5,448 nucleotides of DNA from an uncultured Actinoplanes sp. GTDB lineage: Bacteria; Actinomycetota; Actinomycetes; Mycobacteriales; Micromonosporaceae. The stretch lies in contig CAKUMG010000479.1 of assembly GCA_934667465.1 (NCBI GenBank), positions 1 through 5,448 on the forward strand, read 5' to 3'. The stretch's first letter is position 1. Every line of letters begins with the position of its first letter. The notes below the pieces were generated by a model, which was not told the origin of the DNA, did not search any database, and saw nothing but the letters and a program-made list of their open reading frames with translations. The translations under genes were made by a program, and so were the position numbers. Positions 1 through 4,438 of this stretch are shown here, one piece after another.

Positions 1-2
1 TT

Positions 3-93
3 GCCTGGGTCGACGGTGACCGGGAGGGCACCCCCTCCCAGAAGCCCGAAGACCCCCCGCCGGAGGCACCGCCCAACGATCCCGCCTGTCTAA
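3..93 (+). CDS. Possible 3' end of an upstream plus-strand gene (partial)
   Basis: Reading from base 3, the frame is open from the window edge and gives a hydrophilic, proline- and acid-rich stretch (AWVDGDREGTPSQKPEDPPP, then EAPPNDPA) with G/C-rich third positions, as expected of a disordered C-terminal tail. It has no stop before the gene at 103; the nearest stop is a TAA at 91-93 in another frame. Either the protein ends here after a one-base slip in the C-run near 52-58, or the coding look is chance. No family can be assigned to so short a fragment. The end coordinate is set by the nearest stop, not by a proven reading frame. Confidence 0.25.
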   Translation, partial: PGSTVTGRAPPPRSPKTPRRRHRPTIPPV

Positions 94-102
94 TATGCGC
101 GA
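91..102 (+). promoter_or_regulatory. Candidate leaderless promoter (-10 TAATAT)
   Basis: TAATAT at 91-96 fits the actinobacterial -10 pattern TAnnnT and is followed by six bases (GCGCGA) and then the ATG at 103. No Shine-Dalgarno sequence precedes that ATG. A -10 box six to seven bases before a start codon is the usual layout of leaderless transcripts in actinobacteria, so transcription probably begins at or next to the A of the ATG. I see no convincing -35 box. The AT-rich hexamer stands out against its GC-rich surroundings. Confidence 0.5.
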
Positions 103-427
103 ATGCCCACATTCGACGAGTACTTCGACCAGCTCAACCGAAGCGGAAGCATAGGCCCGAACGCCTGGCCCGAAGCCCTCCAAGGCATCATCGAACTCGC
201 CCAGCGCGCCCCCAGCACCGACGTGCAAACAGCCCTCGAACGCCTCGCCCGCAACGTGCCCATCCCTCCGTTCTGGTACGCCAAGGCAACCCTACGTACG
301 GGCGTGGAACACCGGCCGCGTCTACCCGCTGATGACCCCCACCGTCACCCTCGACGCACCCCTGCAGGCTGCCGAGGCCGCTGACTGGCTCAGCCGCGTC
401 AAACCCGCCGCCCCCTCCCCGATCTAG
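103..427 (+). CDS. Hypothetical protein, about 107 residues, frame broken near 290-292
   Basis: I do not recognise this family. The ATG frame reads MPTFDEYFDQLNRSG onward through an amphipathic helical region to PFWYAKAT at about residue 63. It then turns into an Arg/Pro-rich string typical of a wrong frame, ending at 384. The next frame over, from 293, gives plausible protein (YVRAWNTGRVYPLM to LSRVKPAAPSPI) ending at TAG 425-427. The join falls on the CCC at 290-292; one C fewer would give a continuous 107-residue protein. This may be a sequence error, a true pseudogene, or less likely a +1 recoding site. The product looks soluble, with no signal peptide or membrane segment. It uses more A-ending and rare codons (ATA, CGA, GGA, ACA) than the genes to the right, which hints at acquired DNA. 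Its stop overlaps the stop of the convergent immunity gene. Confidence 0.55.
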
Positions 428-867
428 AAGAGCCGCCCCCGGTACGGGTGGGGGCGGCCCCACTTCTCCTCCCACCGCAACAGGCTCGCCTGCCACGCCG
501 GAAGATCGGGACGGTACTCCCTGACAGCTGGTCGTTCCGGCTGCATGACCAGAAACCGCCAGTAGTCCTCGATCGACTCCCGAGCAACCCCGGCCGGAAA
601 CTCACCCTCGGCACCGGGCACCCATAGATTGGTGATCCGCAGCGCCGACGGCGTGAACGACACGGCATAATTCTCGCTGCTCCACTCCTCGAATGGAGGC
701 TCCCCGCGGGCCACGTCATCGGCCATCGCCAGCGCATCCAGCGTGACCAGGAAGAACCTGTCGAGGTCAGCGGTCAGCCACTGACCCAGCAGGGCGTACC
801 GCTGGTCCTCGACCTGGTATACGGGCAGGCCGTATCTGGGTTCGATCCCCAAGCTGACAACACCCAC
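424..867 (-). CDS. Putative immunity protein of the EndoU-like toxin (147 residues)
   Basis: This small, soluble, acidic protein (about 22 Asp/Glu against 15 Arg/Lys) follows the toxin gene after 18 bases, where immunity genes of polymorphic toxins normally sit. Its predicted charge is opposite to that of the basic toxin, as expected for a neutralising partner. Residues 66-106 (ENYAVSFTPSALRITNLWVP, then FPAGVARESIEDYWRFLV) show an alternating beta pattern, a turn and a helix ending in W-x-F. This recalls small antitoxin-like proteins with an 'I.n.w.....fP......l..W..FL' layout, but I cannot name the family. Aromatic residues are frequent near the C-terminus (W125, W132, W136). The GTG at 867 is chosen because GGAAGG lies six bases upstream. 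The last gene of the operon, it ends in TAG at 426-424 inside a CTAG shared with the convergent gene. The coding call is firm; the immunity role is inferred from position and charge. Confidence 0.75.
   Translation of the reverse strand: MGVVSLGIEPRYGLPVYQVEDQRYALLGQWLTADLDRFFLVTLDALAMADDVARGEPPFEEWSSENYAVSFTPSALRITNLWVPGAEGEFPAGVARESIEDYWRFLVMQPERPAVREYRPDLPAWQASLLRWEEKWGRPHPYRGRLF
432..458 (+). terminator. GC-rich hairpin, candidate terminator of the 103-427 gene
   Basis: A perfect 9-bp stem (GCCGCCCCC at 432-440 and GGGGGCGGC at 450-458) encloses a 9-base loop and begins five bases after the TAG of the plus-strand gene. There is no T-run after it, which is common for actinobacterial hairpin terminators. 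It lies inside the last codons of the opposing immunity gene, so coding constraint also shapes it. Confidence 0.5.
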
Positions 868-885
868 CGCGAGCCTTCCGATGCG

Positions 886-1380
886 CTAAGGAACGGGCCA
901 GCCGTGCGTGAAGCCACCGGCCTGGTTGTAGAAGCCTCTTATCGTGACGCCATTGTAGGTACCGGCCCACTGGTTGTCGGGTAGCGGCGTGGAGTTCTTG
1001 AACGCTCCAGACACTGCGTTGTCCACCTGCGCCGGGGTCCAGTCGTCGGGGAAGAACGAGCTGACGCCGCCATGGCCAGCTTTCGGCTTCCATGTGCCGG
1101 CCGGCGGGTTCAAGGTCGAGTCGAAGAACTCGGGCTCCGCCTCGTACACGCCGTTCGGATAGGTGATCTTCGAGCCGGGCACGAGCCGCCGGTCGGGGAA
1201 GTCCTTGCCGCCGGGACGGTAGTGATAGCCGGAGCCCTTGGTCTGGCCCGGCCGCACGTGGCCGCCGCCGATGGTGTGGGTGGTGAAGTACGGACTCATC
1301 CGGTCCGGGCGGGCCCGCTTGCGCGTCTTGCGGAGGAACCGCAGCGCGGCCCGCATGAGTTTCCCGGAGCCCCTGCCCAT
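886..1380 (-). CDS. EndoU-like nuclease toxin domain protein (164 residues)
   Basis: The N-terminal 27 residues are very basic (KLMRAALRFLRKTRKRARPDR). Then come HTIGGGH (H35, H41), a Gly/Tyr/Lys-rich middle, and a C-terminal half with KAGHGGVSSFFPDDWTPAQ at 100-118 and a final G-x-x-H-G-W-P-V. The order 'K..FFP..W....v..av..A..N, beta hairpin, YP/WPV end' resembles bacterial EndoU toxins, metal-independent RNases that use two His and one Lys. Which of H35, H41, H53, H103 and K100 are catalytic cannot be settled by eye. Predicted net charge is strongly positive. The protein lacks a delivery domain; that role would fall to the upstream WXG gene, whose stop is seven bases before this ATG. I chose ATG 1380, with GGTGA about seven bases upstream; a TTG at 1398 would add six residues. 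Rare codons ATA and AGA occur adjacently near the end. It could instead be the C-terminus of one longer toxin divided by an indel. Other RNase or nuclease folds remain possible. Confidence 0.7.
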   Translation of the reverse strand: MGRGSGKLMRAALRFLRKTRKRARPDRMSPYFTTHTIGGGHVRPGQTKGSGYHYRPGGKDFPDRRLVPGSKITYPNGVYEAEPEFFDSTLNPPAGTWKPKAGHGGVSSFFPDDWTPAQVDNAVSGAFKNSTPLPDNQWAGTYNGVTIRGFYNQAGGFTHGWPVP

Positions 1381-1387
1381 CCCCCGG

Positions 1388-1881
1388 TCACCCGTCAACC
1401 AGCTGGGAGACGGCTTCCTGCACCAGGTTCCCGATGATCGTCCGGGTCAGCTGCTGGAAGATCGGGATCTCGACCAGGCTCACACCGAACGTCGGCGCCG
1501 CCGTCGCCACCGCCTGGGCGATCTGCACCGCCAGGATGGCGAGCTGCGCGATGACCGCCACCTTGAGGGTCAGCACGATCCCGCCGCAGATCATCAGGCC
1601 GGTGCCGGTCAGCGTGGCCGCGTTCGCGCCGTCCAGTAGCGTCCCGGCCGGGCTGTCCTCCCCGGCCCACCAGGTCTGGAACGCAGCGACGGCCTCACCT
1701 TCGTGTCCGGTCCACACCGTGGTGGCGGTCGACGTCGCGTCCGACACGATCGCCTCGAGCCGGCCGGAGAACGACATCCACGCCTGCCCCATGTCGACCA
1801 GCGCGGTCTCGTCGGCCTCCGGCCAGCTGTACCCGAGCGCGCCGAGCAGCGACCGAAGCTCCCCGGTATCTCCAGGCCCAC
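1388..1881 (-). CDS. WXG100-like T7SS effector N-terminal protein with hydrophobic segment, frame broken near its start
   Basis: From GTG 1881 the protein starts MGLEIPG. At the CCCC of 1861-1864 (GGGG on the coding strand) the coding frame changes and continues ELRSLLGALGYSWPEADETA to the stop at 1388. One extra G restores a 164-residue protein with the 'MGL.(L/I)PGEL..LL..LGY.WPEADE' opening I know from actinobacterial WXG-type effector N-termini. A W-T-G motif lies at 57-59 between two helices (GQAWMSFSGRLEAIVSDA; HEGEAVAAFQTWW). Residues 90-128 are strongly hydrophobic with small residues and could form a helical hairpin in a membrane; an amphipathic region follows. GTG 1881 is favoured because GGGGGA lies seven bases upstream and the gap to the preceding stop is three bases. 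Such modules normally carry a C-terminal toxin, which here sits in the next gene. The frame break makes the intact product uncertain. Confidence 0.75.
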
Positions 1882-1884
1882 CCG

Positions 1885-2211
1885 TCAGTCCCCCAGGTCG
1901 CCGAGCAACCCCCGGAACCGGCGGCTGATGTTCTCGTCCACCTCCGTGTACTGCGCGCTGATGTCCACCACGTCGGCGCCGGCCGAGGCCATCTCGTCCA
2001 GTGCGTCCTGGTAGCACTCGAACGCCCACGACGACACCTCCTCGTGGGCGGCGCCGATGAGCGAGCCGATGTCGTCACTCCCCCAGGGCGCACCGAACCC
2101 GGCCAGCTCGGACCGGAACGACGCCAGCTCCGAGGAGAGCCGCGAGGTGACGCTCTGCAGAGCCGCACCGGACTCCGAGAGCCGCGCGGGATCGACGCTG
2201 AAGCCGCTCAT
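1885..2211 (-). CDS. EspC/WXG100-like type VII secretion protein (108 residues)
   Basis: The size and layout fit small secreted ESX substrates or partners: an N-terminal helix (residues 8-38), a turn with PWGSDDIG at 42-49 in the place of the W-x-G bend, a second helix (50-85), and a C-terminal tail. YTEVD at 88-92 matches the YxxxD/E general type VII secretion signal that follows the helical hairpin in ESX, EspB and PE substrates. There is no classical signal peptide or membrane segment. By family knowledge it would pair with a partner helical hairpin, here most likely the WXG protein encoded next, and be exported by an EccC-type ATPase that is not in this window. The start ATG overlaps the stop of the upstream gene (ATGA at 2211-2208), so translation is probably coupled. 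Assignment to EspC (PF10824) rather than classical WXG100 is tentative. Confidence 0.8.
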   Translation of the reverse strand: MSGFSVDPARLSESGAALQSVTSRLSSELASFRSELAGFGAPWGSDDIGSLIGAAHEEVSSWAFECYQDALDEMASAGADVVDISAQYTEVDENISRRFRGLLGDLGD

Positions 2212-2618
2212 CGTTCGCTTGCCCGGCGGGTGAGCCGCTCCTGCGCCTCGACCAGCGACGCGGTCAGCTTCGCGAACTGGCGCTCGGCGTCGAACTGGAT
2301 GTCCTTGAGCTGACCGGCGAGCGCGCCGAGGTCGGCCGGACGGGCAGCGGCCAAGGCTTGGTCCTGCAGATCGGCGAGCGCGGCGTTGACGGCCGACTCG
2401 ATCTCCCGCGCCAGCTCCTCGACGCCGGCCCGCAGCAACGAAGGGTCCACCTCGAGGTTCTCGATCCGCCCGGGCAGCACCGCCCGGACCCGGATCCGCC
2501 CCTCTGCGGCCTCGCCAGTACCGACGGGCGACTCGGTGGGCGTCTGCGCCCGGCCGAGCGCGGCCACCACATCGGCCAGCGTGCGACCCAGGCCGGACGG
2601 ATCGATCGGGCCGGTCAT
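2208..2618 (-). CDS. YbaB/EbfC-fold protein heading the T7SS effector operon (136 residues)
   Basis: The central region (about 38-90) has the YbaB/EbfC pattern: a beta strand with alternating basic and hydrophobic residues (GRIRVRAVLPGRIENLEVDP), then a helix (LLRAGVEELAREIESAVNAA) and another helical stretch. Residues 96-134 add a charged helix that could be a coiled coil. EbfC proteins are small dimers that bind the nucleoid, but YbaB-like genes also recur next to ESX/WXG genes in actinomycetes, where a DNA role is unproven; a chaperone or scaffold function is equally possible here. ATG 2618 is preferred over TTG 2624 because AGGAGG lies six bases upstream. It is the first gene of the operon and overlaps the next by four bases. 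The protein is longer than canonical EbfC (about 105 residues), mainly through the N-terminal extension and the C-terminal helix. Confidence 0.8.
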   Translation of the reverse strand: MTGPIDPSGLGRTLADVVAALGRAQTPTESPVGTGEAAEGRIRVRAVLPGRIENLEVDPSLLRAGVEELAREIESAVNAALADLQDQALAAARPADLGALAGQLKDIQFDAERQFAKLTASLVEAQERLTRRASER

Positions 2619-2800
2619 CGTCAACCTCCTCGCGAGCAGTCACGCCCACACTCCGAGGGTATCGAAGGAAATCCATGGCGCCTGATCGCCGAACGAGTTG
2701 TTTGACGGCTGCCGGGGCGTGGAGGGTTGCATGATCACGTGAATGCCACTCCACGCCGGTAGCGGCCAACCCGCAGCACGGTTTCGTCCGTCCAGGAGCC
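2619..2800. promoter_or_regulatory. Divergent intergenic region with TCACGTGA palindrome
   Basis: This is the shared upstream region of the minus-strand T7SS operon and the plus-strand lipoprotein gene. It contains a perfect 8-bp palindrome, TCACGTGA, at 2735-2742, flanked by GCAT (2729-2732) and ATGC (2743-2746), so a larger imperfect dyad spans about 2729-2746. That is a fair candidate operator. On the minus strand TACCCT (plus-strand 2656-2661) matches the TAnnnT -10 pattern about 38 bases before ATG 2618. On the plus strand TTGACG at 2702-2707 looks like a -35, but the best -10 (CATGAT, 2730-2735) is 22 bases away, too far for a standard promoter. The boxes are weak; the palindrome is what is actually seen. 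Confidence 0.35.
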
Positions 2801-3589
2801 GTGAGACTGCGCGTTCTGTTCGCCGCCTGCCTGCTCGTGCTCGGCGCCTGCTCGCCCGCCCCCGCGAGCGGGCCGCTTGCGGGCCGGCACACGCCGGAGG
2901 CGCCCGAGTCGCCGCCGGCAGCGAAGGCGCCGCCGGCCAAAGCGTCGCGAGCGAAGGCCCCGGCGACCGCGCCCACACCGATCACGTATCCCGCACACGG
3001 CTCCCGGGTCTGGGACCGGGCACCGTCGCAGCGGGGGCCTGTCGCCGGGCACGCGGGCACGCTGCTGCGCTACCGGGTCCTCGTCGAACGGGACATCCGG
3101 GGCCTGTCGGCGGCCTCGTTCGCGGACACGGTCACCGCCACGCTGGCCGACCCGAGGGGCTGGACGGCGGGCGGCAGGTGGCGGCTGGAGCGGGTGGGCC
3201 CGGGCGACCCGTACGACATCACGATCTACCTCGCCACCCCGGACACCCGCGACCGGCTCTGTGGTGATGTCGCGGACGGGTACACGTCGTGCCGCAACGG
3301 GGACCGGGTGGTGCTGAACGTGGCGCGCTGGGTGAAGGGCGTGCCGGACTACGGCGCGGGGCTGACCACGTACCGCCGATATGTCGTCAATCACGAGGTG
3401 GGTCACCGGCTCGGGCACGGGCACGAGCTGTGCCCGGGGGACGGCCGCCCGGCCCCGGTCATGCAGCAGCAGACCCTGGGCCTGCACGGCTGCACCGCGA
3501 ACCCCTGGCCGTACGTGCAGGGCGAGCGCTACCGCGGCGCCCCGGGCGCCTACGACGTCGAGATCCCCGCCCGGGACACCGGGCGGTGA
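2801..3589 (+). CDS. DUF3152 lipoprotein, putative zinc metalloprotease (262 residues)
   Basis: The protein starts MRLRVLFAACLLVLGAC, a short basic-hydrophobic signal ending in a lipobox (L14-G15-A16-C17), so it should be lipid-anchored on the outer face of the membrane. A low-complexity Ala/Lys/Pro linker with repeated AKAP-like units follows (about 20-60), then a DUF3152 domain (about 65-255). The catalytic signature HEVGHRLGHGH at 198-208 is a full HExxHxxGxxH metzincin motif (H198, E199, H202, H208), with a possible Met-turn at M221 in VMQQQT. C154, C164, C211 and C231 could make two disulfides, fitting an extracellular protein. DUF3152 proteins are widespread in actinobacteria; their substrates are unknown to me. 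GTG 2801 is chosen because it places the signal peptide correctly; the AGGAG before it is only two bases away, unusually close. It is transcribed away from the T7SS operon, so a joint role is not implied. Confidence 0.9.
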   Translation: MRLRVLFAACLLVLGACSPAPASGPLAGRHTPEAPESPPAAKAPPAKASRAKAPATAPTPITYPAHGSRVWDRAPSQRGPVAGHAGTLLRYRVLVERDIRGLSAASFADTVTATLADPRGWTAGGRWRLERVGPGDPYDITIYLATPDTRDRLCGDVADGYTSCRNGDRVVLNVARWVKGVPDYGAGLTTYRRYVVNHEVGHRLGHGHELCPGDGRPAPVMQQQTLGLHGCTANPWPYVQGERYRGAPGAYDVEIPARDTGR

Positions 3590-3617
3590 CCGAACACCGG
3601 CCCGCCTCGTAACCGCT

Positions 3618-3645
3618 CGGCCCGGACGTTTCCCGCACCGGGCCG
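3618..3645 (+). terminator. Hairpin after the DUF3152 gene, possible terminator or attenuator
   Basis: A perfect 8-bp inverted repeat (CGGCCCGG at 3618-3625, CCGGGCCG at 3638-3645) with a 12-base loop lies 28 bases after the lipoprotein stop and 38 bases before the next start codon. There is no T-run. It may end or reduce transcription before the small membrane protein gene. Confidence 0.4.
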
Positions 3646-3683
3646 CGGGGCAGCAAGACGGCAACATCAACTCAGGAGGACCG

Positions 3684-3839
3684 GTGCGGTACACCCCCAC
3701 AGCAGTCGACCTGAACGTCGCCGCCGAGAGGACCCCGTGGTCCGAGGTCGACAAGGGCCTCGTCTGGACCTTCGTCGGGCTGATGGTCCTCCTCGCCCTG
3801 GCCATGGTTTTCTGGCTCCGCAACCGGCCGAAGGACTGA
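3684..3839 (+). CDS. Small single-pass membrane protein (51 residues)
   Basis: GTG 3684 follows a strong AGGAGG (3674-3679) with four bases between. The product is a 51-residue protein: a hydrophilic N-terminal half (RYTPTAVDLNVAAERTPWSE), one membrane helix at about 26-44 (VWTFVGLMVLLALAMVFW), and a short basic tail (LRNRPKD). The positive tail after the helix predicts an outside-in orientation with the C-terminus in the cytoplasm. I know no specific function; such proteins are common in actinomycetes and easily missed by gene finders. It is 94 bases downstream of the DUF3152 gene on the same strand, with a hairpin between, so co-transcription is possible but uncertain. The good ribosome site and the coherent membrane segment make it a real gene in my view. 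Confidence 0.75.
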   Translation: MRYTPTAVDLNVAAERTPWSEVDKGLVWTFVGLMVLLALAMVFWLRNRPKD

Positions 3840-3923
3840 CCGCCGAGGCGGTGGAGCCGTCGGCCCGCCAGGACCGCGCTGCGGTCGCTGCCGCCGGGGA
3901 TGGGGCCCCGGCACCCGGTGCCG
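3839..3923 (+). terminator. Array of four inverted repeats, terminator/attenuator region
   Basis: Directly at the stop of the small membrane protein gene lie four dyads: ACCGCC/GGCGGT (3839-3844, 3847-3852), GACCGC/GCGGTC (3872-3877, 3881-3886), GCCGGGG/CCCCGGC (3893-3899, 3906-3912) and CGGCACC/GGTGCCG (3909-3915, 3917-3923). The third and fourth share 3909-3912, so those two stems cannot both form. The likely role is termination of the upstream transcript; the last dyad is also placed like an operator just upstream of the promoter for the gene at 3960. Short dyads are frequent in very GC-rich DNA, so each alone is weak. Confidence 0.45.
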
Positions 3924-3947
3924 CTCAGCCACCCGGCCGCGCCCTGC

Positions 3948-3959
3948 CACAATGCGACG
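3948..3959 (+). promoter_or_regulatory. Candidate leaderless promoter (-10 CACAAT)
   Basis: CACAAT at 3948-3953 is followed by exactly six bases and the GTG at 3960, with no Shine-Dalgarno before it. The geometry matches that at 91-102. The first base departs from the TAnnnT pattern, so the call is weaker than that one. No clear -35 is visible. Confidence 0.4.
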
Positions 3960-4316
3960 GTGGATGAGCCGCTGATCGCGCTGAGGCACGAGTTCGAAGC
4001 GGCGGACGGCACGTTCCTGCTGCACCTCCGAAGCGGCGCCCCGGCCTGGGACCGCGCTGCGTTCAGCCGCCTGGAGCGGGCGATGAGGTTGGCTTGCGAG
4101 TTGTACGAGGGCCGCGCCGATCTGCCGCGCTGGGCCGCGGAGGGCTTCTACGACATCTCGCACTTCGTGGCGGAGTGGACGAGTCATCCGGATTTCCCCC
4201 GGCCCGAGCCCATGCAGTATCACCAGGACTGCATAGAGCGGCTACGAGACCTGGCGGACTGGTTCTTCCGAGGCTGGCACGCCTATGAGGAGCCGCACGT
4301 GTGGCGTGACCTCTGA
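3960..4316 (+). CDS. Conserved-looking hypothetical protein, 118 residues
   Basis: From GTG 3960 the protein reads MDEPLIALRHEFEAADGTFL and is mostly helical, soluble, acidic at the start, and rich in Trp (W30, W58, W73, W101, W106, W115) and His. I cannot name the family; the composition and absence of low complexity suggest a real, folded cytoplasmic protein. The open frame extends to an ATG at 3900, but the extra residues (GPRHPVPLSHPAAPCHNAT) are poor, non-folding sequence that coincides with the inverted repeats, so GTG 3960 is preferred together with the -10-like box six bases upstream. It stands alone: an inverted-repeat region precedes it, and 122 bases separate it from the next gene. 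That gap holds only a weak 7-bp dyad (4322-4328 with 4353-4359) and the ribosome site of the next gene. Confidence 0.8.
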   Translation: MDEPLIALRHEFEAADGTFLLHLRSGAPAWDRAAFSRLERAMRLACELYEGRADLPRWAAEGFYDISHFVAEWTSHPDFPRPEPMQYHQDCIERLRDLADWFFRGWHAYEEPHVWRDL

Positions 4317-4438
4317 ATGAGGCCCGGCGGGCGGATCAGGTCGGTGAATCGGGCCGGGCGGTGGGTGTGCTGCGGCTGAACGGCGCGGTAGACAGCAGAG
4401 GAGTCCACACCGGAACGCTCACGATGCGGAGGATTCCC

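Noticed and set aside
2702..2735. TTGACG ... CATGAT as a standard promoter for the lipoprotein gene
   Set aside because: The 22-base spacing is too long for a normal sigma-70-type promoter.
1885..3060. 391-codon minus-strand frame that would extend the EspC-like protein N-terminally
   Set aside because: The extension covers the YbaB-like gene in the wrong frame. The ATG at 2211 overlapping the previous stop gives the expected 108-residue size.
3900..3959. Upstream ATG start for the 118-residue protein
   Set aside because: The added residues are low-quality sequence and overlap the inverted repeats; GTG 3960 with the -10-like box fits better.
2735..4012. 425-codon open frame on the minus strand
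   Set aside because: It lies antisense to the DUF3152 and small membrane protein genes, which have clear motifs. Its translation is Arg/Pro/Gly/Val-rich low-complexity sequence typical of antisense frames in GC-rich DNA.
4321..4359. 7-bp dyad (GCCCGGC/GCCGGGC) after the 3960-4316 gene as a terminator
   Set aside because: The loop is 24 bases, the stem is short and there is no T-run; such matches are common at this GC content.
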